The notes: a model not told the origin generated them from the sequence alone. Shown: positions 15,813-24,868, counted from the stretch's first letter. The stretch is 36,062 bases of DNA from an uncultured Muribaculaceae bacterium (GCA_947176745.1 CAMWRV010000027.1:1-36062), one strand, 5' to 3'. Program-made: numbers and translations.

Positions 15813-16211
15813 TCATTCAGCCTCGAATGCCGCCGAGACTTTCTCTGCGATCTCGCGCATACGCGCCGGATCGGGATCTGAGATCTTGTGGCGGAAGTCC
15901 ATGTCTCCCTCTTTCTGGAGAGGCACGAGGTGAATGTGTGCGTGCGGAACCTCAAGCCCCAGCACCGTGACGCCGATCTTGCGGCATGGCATCGCGCTTT
16001 TGAGAGCCTTTGCGACTTTCTTGGCGAACACCATCATGTCGCCGAGTTCGGCGTCGGGGATGTCGAAAATATAGTCCGTCTCCGTTTTGGGCACTACGAG
16101 AGTGTGACCCCAGTTGACGGGATTGATGTCGAGAAAGGCAAAGAACCTGTCGTTCTCGGCAATCTTGTAAGAAGGAATCTCGCCTGCTATGATTTTTGAG
16201 AATATTGTCAT
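15813..16211 (-). CDS. HIT-family nucleotide hydrolase or transferase
   Basis: A 132-residue cytoplasmic protein with the histidine triad HAHIHLVP (His90, His92 and His94) near the C-terminal half and the N-terminal IFSKIIAGEIPSYKI typical of HinT-type proteins. The family hydrolyses phosphoramidate or other bonds to AMP. Full length for the family. It lies 130 bp after greA on the same strand; the gap holds no clear promoter or T-tailed hairpin, so co-transcription is likely. The HIT-after-greA order is common in Bacteroidetes. Confidence 0.92.
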   Translation of the reverse strand: MTIFSKIIAGEIPSYKIAENDRFFAFLDINPVNWGHTLVVPKTETDYIFDIPDAELGDMMVFAKKVAKALKSAMPCRKIGVTVLGLEVPHAHIHLVPLQKEGDMDFRHKISDPDPARMREIAEKVSAAFEAE

Positions 16212-16341
16212 GATGAAATTTTAAGATTATCGCAAGTTGCGCGGCGGATCCGCGCAGCAGCATCTGTTGAAACGGGATGAAAGCGTCGGCAAAGTGCTTG
16301 CCGGCAAAAAAGAGATACACGGCAGGAGAAGATTCCTGCTG

Positions 16342-16806
16342 TCAGATTTCTATTTTCACGATCTCGAAGTCCATCGTGCCGGCCGGGACCTGCACCTGAA
16401 CCCTGTCGCCTACGCGATGGCCGATAAGAGCCTTGGCGATCGGGGTGGTCGAAGAGATCTTCATCTCCTTGAAATTGGCCTCGCTCTCGGTGACGATGGT
16501 GTAAGCCATCTGCGCGCCGTTAGCGATATTCCTGATAGTCACTTTATTGAGCAGCTGCACCTCTTCGGTGTTAAGCTTGCTGTCGTCGATGATGCGGGCG
16601 GAAGCCACGAGCTCTTTGAGCTTGGCGATCTTCATTTCGAGCATGCCCTGCGCCTCTTTGGCCGCGTCATACTCGGCATTCTCCGACAGGTCGCCTTTGT
16701 CGCGGGCCTCGGCTATAGCCTGCTTGATCAGAGGACGCTGCGCCTCGAGTGCGCTGAGTTCCTCCATCTTCTTGTTGTAACCCTCCTGGGTAAGATATGT
16801 TGCCAT
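16342..16806 (-). CDS. greA: Transcription elongation factor GreA
   Basis: 154 residues, the usual length is about 155-160. The N-terminal coiled coil (residues 1-75) carries the acidic tip ARDKGDLSENAEYDAAKE with Asp39 and Glu42, which enter the RNA polymerase channel and stimulate cleavage of backtracked RNA. The C-terminal FKBP-like domain includes ISSTTPIAKALIGHRVGD and the final VPAGTMDFEIVKIEI. Cytoplasmic. A very good promoter lies about 180 bp upstream (16989-17020). Confidence 0.95.
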   Translation of the reverse strand: MATYLTQEGYNKKMEELSALEAQRPLIKQAIAEARDKGDLSENAEYDAAKEAQGMLEMKIAKLKELVASARIIDDSKLNTEEVQLLNKVTIRNIANGAQMAYTIVTESEANFKEMKISSTTPIAKALIGHRVGDRVQVQVPAGTMDFEIVKIEI

Positions 16807-16988
16807 TTGTCTTTTAGACTTTTACTTTAGAATTCTGTGAATTATTGTAAGCGGCGGCCGGATTTCCTGACAATATGGACGGATGCCGCATGAACACATG
16901 AACATAAAACGGCCTTATCCGGCTTTCGTGAATACGTAAAAAAATAACAGACCCCCGACTGCAGAGTCCATTAATCCTTTTCACTCGG

Positions 16989-17020
16989 CAAAGTTAACGC
17001 TTATTCTCGGATTCTCCAAA
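16989..17020 (-). promoter_or_regulatory. Promoter of greA-HIT
   Basis: Minus strand: TTTG (17017-17020), a 20-bp spacer, TAACTTTG (16989-16996), a full match to the Bacteroidetes consensus. The leader is about 175 nt. The region 16807-16988 holds no gene; an A run and an imperfect stem around 16912-16923 are all I see. Confidence 0.8.
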
Positions 17021-17134
17021 TTATTCTTAATAATACGGAAGTGTTTCAGATGTCAATTAACAATTTTTGTGGCAATCTCTCTAAAAAATAAGAGGGGAGC
17101 CCATATTAATCACAAAAATATGAAAAAAAATGCT

Positions 17135-17142
17135 TATCTTTG
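17135..17142 (+). promoter_or_regulatory. -7 box upstream of sufE
   Basis: TATCTTTG, 78 bp before the ATG. No TTTG at the -33 position. The leader contains a GC-rich stem near 17157-17167 (GGGCGTCGGGCCC). Confidence 0.55.
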
Positions 17143-17219
17143 GATTCTGAAGGACGGGGCGTCGGGCCCCTGCTTCGGCTGTCATAGCCAGTATTCATCA
17201 TAACAGACACTTAAGACAC

Positions 17220-17669
17220 ATGAGTACAGTAAATGAAGTTCAAGACGAGATAATCGGCGAATTCGAAGGTCTGACAGACTGGATGGACCGTTACGCCTAC
17301 ATAATCGACTTAGGCAACACGCTGCCTGAGTATCCTGAAAGCGAGAAAACTCCGCAGAACCTTATCGAAGGCTGCCAGAGCCGCGTGTGGATCGACGCCC
17401 ACGCCGAAAGCGACGGAGCCATCAGCTTCCGGGCAGACTCCGACGCCCTGATCGTAAAAGGGATCGTCGCGCTCCTGATGCGTGTGCTCGACCACCGCAC
17501 CCCCGACGAGATACTCGGCGCCGACCTCTACTTCATCGACCGCATCGGCCTGCGCGAGCACCTCTCTCCCACCCGCTCTAACGGACTTGTGGCGATGGTG
17601 CGCCAGATACACGACTACGCCCGGGCATTCAAGATCATGAACGAAGGCCGTAATGCCTCGGCCACCTGA
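17220..17669 (+). CDS. sufE: SufE-family sulfur acceptor protein
   Basis: 149 residues. It accepts persulfide sulfur from the cysteine desulfurase SufS and passes it on for iron-sulfur cluster assembly in the cytoplasm. The active Cys52 lies in the family motif IEGCQSRVW, preceded by LPEYPESEKTPQNLI. The pattern near residue 70-80 (FRADSDALIVKGIVALLM) and the end (GLVAMVRQIHDYA) are typical. No suf neighbours are present here; in Bacteroidetes sufE is often separate from sufBCDS. 37 bp to the first POT gene on the same strand. Confidence 0.93.
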   Translation: MSTVNEVQDEIIGEFEGLTDWMDRYAYIIDLGNTLPEYPESEKTPQNLIEGCQSRVWIDAHAESDGAISFRADSDALIVKGIVALLMRVLDHRTPDEILGADLYFIDRIGLREHLSPTRSNGLVAMVRQIHDYARAFKIMNEGRNASAT

Positions 17670-17706
17670 CGGACAAAAATACATACTCTAACCTAAATAC
17701 ACTATC

Positions 17707-19230
17707 ATGTTCAAAAACCATCCCAAAGGTCTGATTCCTGCCGCCCTCTCCAACATGGGCGAGCGGTTCGGATACTACATCATGAACGCGGTGCTGGTGC
17801 TGTTTCTCTGTTCGAAGTTCGGACTCAAGGAGGAAACCAGCGCGATCGTCTATTCATTCTTCTACGCGGGCATCTACGTGCTGAGCCTCGTGGGCGGTCT
17901 TATCGCCGACAAGACGCAGAATTACAAGTCGACCATCATCTGGGGTCTCATCGTCATGACCGCCGGATATGTCGTGCTCGCCTTCCCGATCTTCGCCACA
18001 GCCGACAACCAGACATGGCTGCTGACCCTCACCTGCTTCGCGCTCTTCATGATAGCGTTCGGCAACGGTCTCTTCAAAGGCAATCTCCAGGCCATAGTCG
18101 GCCAGCTTTACGACAACCCGCGTTATGCCTCGCAGCGCGACGCCGGCTTCCAGATCTTCTACGTGTTCATCAACATCGGCGGAGTGCTCGCTCCCTTCGT
18201 GGCTCCGCTGCTCCGCAGCTGGTGGCTCGGAGAGAACGGACTCGCCTACAACGCGTCGCTTCCGGCTCTCTGTCATGAGTATCTGAGCCTTACAGACTCG
18301 ATGAGCGAGCAGAACATCAACAACCTCTACGCTCTCATAACCGAGGTGGGAGGAAACGCTTCGGGCGATATCTCGGCTTTCTGCAGCAAGTATCTCAACG
18401 TGTTCAACACCGGCATCCACTATTCGTTTATCGCATCGGTGGCAGCCATGCTGATCTCGCTTTTCATCTTCCTCGGCACGAAGAAGATGCTCCCCACCCC
18501 CTCTCGCAAGGAGAAGGAAGGCGCGGTGAAATACACTGCCGACGAGAAAGCTCAGATGGCCAAAGAGATCAAGCAGCGCATGTACGCCCTCTTCGCCGTG
18601 CTCGGAATAGCGATCTTCTTCTGGTTCTCGTTCCACCAGAACGGCACTTCGCTCTCGCTCTTTGCCCGCGACTTCGTCAAGACAGACTCCGTCTCGCCTG
18701 AGATATGGCAGGCTCTCAACCCCTTCTATGTGATTATCCTCACGCCGTTTGTCATGATGTTCTTCTCATGGCTCGGACGCCGTGGCAAGGAGATTTCCAC
18801 TCCGCGCAAGATCGCCATCGGCATGGGTCTGGCCGGTATAGCATATCTCTTCCTCGTCATCTTCTCGGCAGTGCAGGGATATCCTTCGGCCGACGAGTTC
18901 AAGGCTCTCCCCGCCGCAGCGGCTGAAGCGATGAAGACAGGCCCGTGGGTGCTCTTCGTGCTCTACTTCTTCCTCACGGTTGCCGAGCTGTTTATCTCTC
19001 CTCTCGGGCTCTCGTTCGTATCGAAAGTCGCGCCCGAACACCTGCAGGGTCTCTGCCAGGGTCTCTGGCTCGGCGCGACAGCCGTCGGCAACCTGCTGCT
19101 CTGGATCGGCCCGCTGATCTACAACGCATGCCCGATCTGGGTGGCATGGACAGTGTTCCTGAGTGTCTGCGCCATCTCGATGGGTGTGATGTTCGCCATG
19201 GTCAAGTGGCTTGAGCGCGTCACCCGCTGA
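17707..19230 (+). CDS. POT-family (PTR2) proton-dependent peptide transporter
   Basis: A 507-residue inner-membrane protein of the major facilitator superfamily that imports di- and tripeptides with protons. NMGERFGYY near residues 16-24 is the ExxERFxYY-type signature of the first helix, although the first Glu is replaced by Asn or Met. FGNGLFKGNLQAIVGQLYDNPRYASQRDAGFQIFY (from about 119) is the PTR2 signature region. FSFHQNGTSL lies in helix 7. About twelve or more membrane segments. A paralogue follows after 36 bp. A secreted dipeptidase upstream could supply its substrates. Confidence 0.9.
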   Translation: MFKNHPKGLIPAALSNMGERFGYYIMNAVLVLFLCSKFGLKEETSAIVYSFFYAGIYVLSLVGGLIADKTQNYKSTIIWGLIVMTAGYVVLAFPIFATADNQTWLLTLTCFALFMIAFGNGLFKGNLQAIVGQLYDNPRYASQRDAGFQIFYVFINIGGVLAPFVAPLLRSWWLGENGLAYNASLPALCHEYLSLTDSMSEQNINNLYALITEVGGNASGDISAFCSKYLNVFNTGIHYSFIASVAAMLISLFIFLGTKKMLPTPSRKEKEGAVKYTADEKAQMAKEIKQRMYALFAVLGIAIFFWFSFHQNGTSLSLFARDFVKTDSVSPEIWQALNPFYVIILTPFVMMFFSWLGRRGKEISTPRKIAIGMGLAGIAYLFLVIFSAVQGYPSADEFKALPAAAAEAMKTGPWVLFVLYFFLTVAELFISPLGLSFVSKVAPEHLQGLCQGLWLGATAVGNLLLWIGPLIYNACPIWVAWTVFLSVCAISMGVMFAMVKWLERVTR

Positions 19231-19266
19231 CAGTCAACACGCTAATCACGACAAAATCAATACAGA

Positions 19267-20973
19267 ATGTTTAAGAATCAACCTCCGGGTTTATACGTCT
19301 TAGCGCTCGCCAACACTGGCGAGCGCTTCGGCTATTACACCATGCTTGCCATTTTCCTGCTATTCCTGCAAGCGAAATTCGGCTTTGACTCATCGGTTTC
19401 GGGTCAGATCTACGCCATTTTTCTGGCACTCGTGTATTTCATGCCTCTCGTGGGCGGCTGGGTAGCCGACAAGTGGAGTTTCTCAAAGTGTGTTGTGACG
19501 GGTCTGTTCGTCATGTTTGCCGGTTATGCGGTGATGTCGATACCTACCGACATACGCTCCACCGCGTCGCTCGTAATCCTATGCGGCGCGCTCGCGCTGA
19601 TCTCGATCGGCACCGGTCTCTTCAAGGGCAACCTGCAGGTCATGGTAGGCGACCTCTACAACAACAGCCGCTACAGCGGACAGCGTGACGCGGCGTTCTC
19701 GCTCTTCTACATGGCGATCAACATCGGGTCAATGTTCGCTCCGATGGCGGCCACGGCCATGTGCAACATGGCCATGCGCGCCAAGGGTCTGGTCTACAAC
19801 GCCGATCTGCCCGCCCTATGCAATGCCTATCTCGACGGAAACGGGAACGGCGCCGAACTCGTGGCTGCCGCCGGGTCGAGCGGCATGACCGTGGGCAGCG
19901 ACACAGCAGCCTGGGCCACCGAGTACATCAGCACACTCTCTACTGGCTACAGCTACGCTTTCGCAGTGGCCTGCGTGTCGCTCGTTGTGAGTTTTCTGAT
20001 CTATTTCACAGGCCGCAAGACCTACGCGCACATCATCACCGACTCGAAGAAGCAGACCGGCGCAAAGGCCGTGGAGACCGGTCCGGAACTGACCCCGGCG
20101 CAGACCAAGGCCCGCGTCGTGGCGCTACTTCTGGTGTTTGCCGTGGTGATCTTCTTCTGGATGGTGTTCCACCAGAACGGCGCGACGCTGACCGAGTTCG
20201 CCAAGAGCTGCACGTCGCCCGAGGCGTCGGGCTGGACCCGCATCGGTTTTAATGTGTGGGCATTGCTGTCGATAGCCGTGGGTGTTTACTCGCTGTTCAA
20301 CCTGTTCCAGTCGCGCACTGCACGCGGCCGCGTGGTCAGCGTGGTTCTGCTCGGCCTCGTAGCCTGGGCTCTCTGGTATTTCTATTCCTGCACTCCCGAC
20401 CCGCTCTCCGGCATACAGCCGCAGCAGTACCAGCAGTTCAACCCGTTCTACGTGGTGGCGCTGACTCCCGTGTCGCTCGCTCTGTTCGGCTGGCTCGCCA
20501 GGAAAGGGAAGGAGCCGTCGGCTCCGCGCAAGATCGGCTACGGAATGCTTATGGCCGGAGTGGCTTACGCCGTGATGATGATCGGCTCGTTCGGACTTGC
20601 CGGCACTTCGGGATCGGTATCTTCCAACTGGCTTATATCTACTTATCTGCTGCTGACCTTCGCCGAACTGCTACTCTCGCCGATGGGAATATCGTTTGTT
20701 TCGAAAGTGGCACCTCCGAAACTGAAAGGCTCGATGATGGGCGGCTGGTTTGCCGCAACGGCTGTCGGCAACTATCTGGTTTCGATACCGATGCTTATGT
20801 GGGGCAAGATTCCGGTGTATGTGCTCTGGATCATTCTGATCGCGATCTGCCTGCTGTCGGCCGGCTTCATATTCTCGATCATGAACAAACTTGAGTCTGC
20901 AACGTCCGACTCGCCGTCGCCCGAAGCCGAGCAAGCCGCAGCCGAGGCGACAGCCGCCGAAGCGGAAGCATAA
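19267..20973 (+). CDS. Second POT-family peptide transporter, tandem paralogue
   Basis: 568 residues with the same landmarks as the gene before it: ANTGERFGYY, GTGLFKGNLQVMVGDLYNNSRYSGQRDAAF, VFHQNGATLTEF and the C-terminal FAELLLSPMGISFVSKVAP. It is about 60 residues longer, through a larger loop after helix 7 (around 325-390, itself with two hydrophobic segments) and a C-terminal tail rich in Ala and Glu (EQAAAEATAAEAEA). The tandem order and conserved order of blocks indicate an old duplication with divergence, perhaps in peptide preference. Confidence 0.9.
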   Translation: MFKNQPPGLYVLALANTGERFGYYTMLAIFLLFLQAKFGFDSSVSGQIYAIFLALVYFMPLVGGWVADKWSFSKCVVTGLFVMFAGYAVMSIPTDIRSTASLVILCGALALISIGTGLFKGNLQVMVGDLYNNSRYSGQRDAAFSLFYMAINIGSMFAPMAATAMCNMAMRAKGLVYNADLPALCNAYLDGNGNGAELVAAAGSSGMTVGSDTAAWATEYISTLSTGYSYAFAVACVSLVVSFLIYFTGRKTYAHIITDSKKQTGAKAVETGPELTPAQTKARVVALLLVFAVVIFFWMVFHQNGATLTEFAKSCTSPEASGWTRIGFNVWALLSIAVGVYSLFNLFQSRTARGRVVSVVLLGLVAWALWYFYSCTPDPLSGIQPQQYQQFNPFYVVALTPVSLALFGWLARKGKEPSAPRKIGYGMLMAGVAYAVMMIGSFGLAGTSGSVSSNWLISTYLLLTFAELLLSPMGISFVSKVAPPKLKGSMMGGWFAATAVGNYLVSIPMLMWGKIPVYVLWIILIAICLLSAGFIFSIMNKLESATSDSPSPEAEQAAAEATAAEAEA

Positions 20974-21009
20974 GTAAGTGCTCAAATATAAACATAACCC
21001 CGCAGACTC

Positions 21010-21073
21010 TATAGCTTGCATAATAATAAAAGTTACCGCCTGGGCGGTAACTTTTATTATTATGCAAGCTATA
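21010..21073. terminator. Bidirectional terminator, 31-bp perfect inverted repeat
   Basis: Arms 21010-21040 and 21043-21073 pair perfectly with only a 2-nt gap. The core is a GC-rich GTTACCGCC stem followed on both strands by TTTTATTATTAT. It separates the convergent POT gene (stop at 20973) and lipoprotein gene (stop at 21076), and comes within 3 bp of the latter's stop. Confidence 0.9.
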
Positions 21074-21075
21074 AT

Positions 21076-21666
21076 TCAGCGACGGGGGGAGGGAAGATCG
21101 CGCGAGGCGGTGATCAGGACGAGGGCACCCTCAAGGCCGTTGGCCGCAGTGGCGTTGCGGACTTCATAGCGCAGATAGCCGCCTCCGAAATCATAGACTG
21201 TGGTCTCGGCTCCCTCTGCTCCGTGATACTCAAGAGAATCGACCACATCGGCTTCGGTAAGGTCGAGGCTCGATGCAAGATAGCCCTCAAGATCCTCGGG
21301 AAGCAGATCACCAATGTCGACATTACGTATCACCACACTCGAATCCGACAGAACATCGACATCCCAACCGCCGGGGAGGCCCTGTATGTTTGTATATAGC
21401 GGACGACCGATTCCGTCGGTCAGAACTCCTTCGAAATTGTAACCGGCGGTGTCGAGCGGTTCACCTACACGTATTGCGTCGGCGATGCTGCGCACGGTCA
21501 TGGCGATGTCGTTGTCGGCATGAAAATCGTCATCCCGCACAGAATCCACGCCCGCAGTGCCGGCATCTGCTGTCCGGCCGGAGTCATGTCGACAGCCCGA
21601 GATCGCAAGCATAGCGCAAAACAGGCTGCAACACAGAGATTTCCTATTTAGAATCACGTTATTCAC
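21076..21666 (-). CDS. Lipoprotein of unknown function
   Basis: 196 residues. The lipobox LAISGC (Cys25) marks a lipoprotein. The mature part is acidic, with a short low-complexity linker (residues 30-45), then a small alpha/beta-looking domain containing GYNFEGVLTDGIGRPLYTNIQG and a closing YDFGGGYLRYEVRNA strand pair. I recognise no family. It is a single gene with its own -7 box (21690-21697) and a shared terminator. Confidence 0.7.
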   Translation of the reverse strand: MNNVILNRKSLCCSLFCAMLAISGCRHDSGRTADAGTAGVDSVRDDDFHADNDIAMTVRSIADAIRVGEPLDTAGYNFEGVLTDGIGRPLYTNIQGLPGGWDVDVLSDSSVVIRNVDIGDLLPEDLEGYLASSLDLTEADVVDSLEYHGAEGAETTVYDFGGGYLRYEVRNATAANGLEGALVLITASRDLPSPRR

Positions 21667-21689
21667 AATCTAAATAACAAAAAACTCTG

Positions 21690-21697
21690 CAAAAGTA
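21690..21697 (-). promoter_or_regulatory. -7 box of the lipoprotein gene
   Basis: Minus-strand TACTTTTG, 24 bp before the ATG at 21666; the -33 region is a T run without a clean TTTG. Confidence 0.55.
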
Positions 21698-21851
21698 TCT
21701 ATTTATTTTGAAAAAACGTCAGAATCTGTTAAAAAATATTTACTGTCCGATCCTTGTCTTGTCGCCAACTTGCCGACCATCGTCAACACTACCACCAAAC
21801 CTGCCTACACCCAGACCCAGAGGCGAAAACCTCCTGACAAATAAAAAAATC

Positions 21852-21882
21852 TTGCAGATTGTGAAATTTATTTATAATTTAG
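21852..21882 (+). promoter_or_regulatory. Promoter of the hybrid two-component regulator
   Basis: TTG at 21852-21854, a 20-bp spacer and TAATTTAG (21875-21882, one mismatch to TAnnTTTG), 40 bp before the ATG at 21922. 21698-21851 holds no gene that I can see. Confidence 0.5.
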
Positions 21883-21921
21883 CGGTCGATCCTGATTTCA
21901 CATATGGCCTGACATCACGAC

Positions 21922-24693
21922 ATGCGACTTTCATACCTTATAATCGATACAATAAAAATCTTATCAGTCTTCTCTCTCTGCTTTTGTCTCTGGTCTTGTT
22001 CCGGAGAAAAGAGCGGGAGCTTCCGCATAGGCGTAGCCCAGTGCAGCTCCGACCCGTGGCGCTGGCAGACAAACGACGAGATAGAGCGCGAACTGATGTT
22101 TCACGACAATGCCACCGCCGAGATAAGAAGTGCCGACGACAGAAACGACAAGCAGATAGCCGACATCAGATATTTCATAGACAACGGATTCGACCTTATA
22201 ATCGTCAATCCCACCGAATCCGGCGCCGTCACTCCCGTAGTGAAGGAAGCATACGACAAGGGGATTCCGGTGCTTACTTTCGACAGGCGAATCAACGGAG
22301 ATTCCTACACCGCACATATTGAAGTCGACAACGAAGCCATCGGGAAAGCCGCCGGCGAATACGCCCTGTCGATGTTTCCCGACGGAGCCCGGATCGTCGA
22401 GCTGCAGGGCAACCCGACCATGACACCTACGAAAGGGCGCCACGCAGGATTCACAGACGCAATAGGCCGACATCATGGAATGCGCATGATCGAGAGTCGG
22501 TCAGCATACTGGAATCCTGACTCAGTGACAGTCATAATGGAGCACATCGCACGCGACAATCCCGACATTGACCTTGTATACGCCCACAGCGATGCCATGG
22601 CGATCAGAGCCGCCGAGATACTCGGCCGCCACGGACTGAAGAATGTCAAGGTGATCGGAATCGACGGAGCGCCCCAGGGAGGAATCAAGGCTGTGGCCGA
22701 CAGTGTGATCGAAGCCACCTTCCTGTATCCCACCTATGGCTACCGACTGATACGCACAGCACTGGCGATACTTGAAGGCAAACCTTACAGCCGTGAGACA
22801 ATACTGCCGCCGACTGCCGCAGTAGACCGGCGCAACGCCGGCATTCTTCTTCAGCAGAATGAGGCTCAACGTGAGGAAACAGACAAGATACTCCTTCTCA
22901 AAGGGAAACTCGACCAGTTTCTCGGACGCTACAGCACGCAACGATCGCTGCTTGTAGCCTCGGCGGCGATCGTCGTCCTGCTGTTCATCGGATTGTTCCT
23001 GTTCTTCAGTTCTCTGCGGGCCAACAAACGACACAGCCGCGAGCTTGAGGAGAAGAACCGGCAACTCGAAGAGGAGCGCGACAAGCAGAAAGAACTCTAC
23101 AGCAGACTCGACGAAGCCACACAGTCGAAGCTCACATTTTTTACCAATGTCTCGCACGACCTGCGGACTCCACTCACCCTGATCGAGGAACCGGCCGCCC
23201 AGGTGGCCGCGCAGCCGTATCTCACCCCGCGCGACAAGACTCTGATGGAAATTGTGTCTAAAAACGCCAAGATCCTCCGCCGTCTGATTGACCAGATTCT
23301 CGATTTCAGGAAATACGAAAGCGGCAAACTCGACCTTGACCTTGCGGAAGTCAGCATCTACCAGGTCATATCGGAATGGACTGCCGCATTTGCTGAAGTG
23401 GCCAGACGACGTGATCTCAAGATCATACGCAATATTCCTGACGATCCGAATATAACCCTTGCCGTTGACGCATGCAAGCTTGAACGGGTCTTCTTCAACC
23501 TCCTTTCCAACGCCGTCAAATACACCCCCGACAACGGCACGATCACTGTCGGCTGCCAAGTCCGCGACGACAATCTCAAGATCTGGATCGAAGACACCGG
23601 CTGCGGGATAAGCGAGGATGACATACGGCTTATATTCGACCGCTTCTATCGCGTCGAGAAGTCAAGACCTAACGGTTCGGGCATAGGGCTTGCCCTGACA
23701 CGGGCACTCATAGAGTTGCACGGCGGAAGCATCACCGTGACAAGTGAAAAAGGGAAAGGGACAAGATTCGAGGTGTTGCTCCCGGTCCGCCATGTCCCGG
23801 TCCGCCTGACCGACGTCGGCCATGAGGCATCAAGCGCAGACGTCATAGCCGAGATCATGCCGGAGGAGCCGCGACAATATCCGGATTCAGGCAGCGATGA
23901 CATAAAACCCCTGCTTCTCGTCATCGACGACAACCGCGACATTTCCGAAATGCTTACAGCCCTGCTCGGTTACGACTACACCGTACTCACAGCTTCTGAC
24001 GGCAAGGAAGGCATACGGATGGCCACCCGATACGTGCCCGACCTGATAATATGCGACGTCATGATGCCCGAAATGGACGGTCTCGCATGTTGCCGCCAGC
24101 TAAAGCGGCAGATCACCACCTCACACATTCCCGTGCTTCTGCTGACCGCCTGCTCACTCGACGAACAGCGGGCTGCCGGCTACGAAAGCGGAGCCGACGG
24201 GTACATCTCGAAGCCTTTCAGCACCCAAGTGCTAAAGACAAGATGCCGGAATCTTATCGAGAACCGCCGTATCATCACCAACCTCTGCGGCAATCCTGAC
24301 ATATCCGACCGCAGAACTGCCCACAGACCTGCCAGCGCACAGAAACGCGCCGGACTCGACAACGAGTTCTACAGTCATTTCATCGCGATAGTCCGGCGCG
24401 AGATGTCGAACGTCGATCTGTCGGTTGAAGAGATCGCCTCAGAGATGGGCATAGGCCAGTCGCAGTTCACGCGAAAGATCAAGTCTCTCACGAACTACAC
24501 CCCTGTCCAGCTTATAAGGAAAATAAGAGTCGAGAAAGGCCATTCACTCGTAGTCTCTTCCGACAAGTCCATAAGCGAGATCTGCTACGAAGTCGGCTTC
24601 GCCGCTCCCTCATATTTCACAAAATGCTTCAGCGACGCCTACGGCAGAACGCCATCAGAAGTGCGTGCCGAAGTGTCGAAAAAAAGACCATGA
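21922..24693 (+). CDS. Hybrid two-component regulator with a periplasmic sugar-binding-protein domain
   Basis: A 923-residue sensor and DNA-binding activator in one chain. Order: N-terminal hydrophobic signal with a lipobox-like LWSC (Cys26); periplasmic LacI/RbsB-type binding domain (about 34-310); one transmembrane helix (342-365); coiled coil; HisKA with His412 in SHDLRTPL; ATPase with Asn530, DTGCGI (558-563) and GSGIGL (585-590); receiver with Asp712 in ICDVMMPEMDG and Lys764 in SKPF; AraC-type HTH (about 830-915). This is the layout of BT1754 of B. thetaiotaomicron, which binds fructose and controls the fructan locus. Most other such regulators instead carry beta-propeller sensors. It lies directly upstream of the SusC gene, same strand, so it very likely regulates it. 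Confidence 0.93.
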   Translation: MRLSYLIIDTIKILSVFSLCFCLWSCSGEKSGSFRIGVAQCSSDPWRWQTNDEIERELMFHDNATAEIRSADDRNDKQIADIRYFIDNGFDLIIVNPTESGAVTPVVKEAYDKGIPVLTFDRRINGDSYTAHIEVDNEAIGKAAGEYALSMFPDGARIVELQGNPTMTPTKGRHAGFTDAIGRHHGMRMIESRSAYWNPDSVTVIMEHIARDNPDIDLVYAHSDAMAIRAAEILGRHGLKNVKVIGIDGAPQGGIKAVADSVIEATFLYPTYGYRLIRTALAILEGKPYSRETILPPTAAVDRRNAGILLQQNEAQREETDKILLLKGKLDQFLGRYSTQRSLLVASAAIVVLLFIGLFLFFSSLRANKRHSRELEEKNRQLEEERDKQKELYSRLDEATQSKLTFFTNVSHDLRTPLTLIEEPAAQVAAQPYLTPRDKTLMEIVSKNAKILRRLIDQILDFRKYESGKLDLDLAEVSIYQVISEWTAAFAEVARRRDLKIIRNIPDDPNITLAVDACKLERVFFNLLSNAVKYTPDNGTITVGCQVRDDNLKIWIEDTGCGISEDDIRLIFDRFYRVEKSRPNGSGIGLALTRALIELHGGSITVTSEKGKGTRFEVLLPVRHVPVRLTDVGHEASSADVIAEIMPEEPRQYPDSGSDDIKPLLLVIDDNRDISEMLTALLGYDYTVLTASDGKEGIRMATRYVPDLIICDVMMPEMDGLACCRQLKRQITTSHIPVLLLTACSLDEQRAAGYESGADGYISKPFSTQVLKTRCRNLIENRRIITNLCGNPDISDRRTAHRPASAQKRAGLDNEFYSHFIAIVRREMSNVDLSVEEIASEMGIGQSQFTRKIKSLTNYTPVQLIRKIRVEKGHSLVVSSDKSISEICYEVGFAAPSYFTKCFSDAYGRTPSEVRAEVSKKRP

Positions 24694-24760
24694 AATCGCT
24701 GCCCGTCATTCGGGTGTCCTCCGGTGACAATAAATCGGAGAAGAATCACAAAAAAACGTA

Positions 24761-24785
24761 CGTGCATCAAAATTAATACCGCACG
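24761..24785. promoter_or_regulatory. Possible regulator-binding site upstream of the SusC gene
   Basis: A short inverted repeat CGTGC (24761-24765) and GCACG (24781-24785), centre to centre 20 bp, about 36 bp upstream of the -7 box. The position suits an activator; the sequence signal is weak. Confidence 0.25.
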
Positions 24786-24820
24786 ACACAAATATACTAA
24801 CCCCTCAGGAGCCATCTTAC

Positions 24821-24828
24821 TAATTTTG
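24821..24828 (+). promoter_or_regulatory. -7 box of the utilisation locus
   Basis: TAATTTTG, 40 bp before the SusC-like ATG. There is no TTTG at -33, as expected for a promoter that depends on an activator. Confidence 0.6.
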
Positions 24829-24868
24829 CGGCATAATTCTAATTTTATCAACAGCAATCCAATACAAA

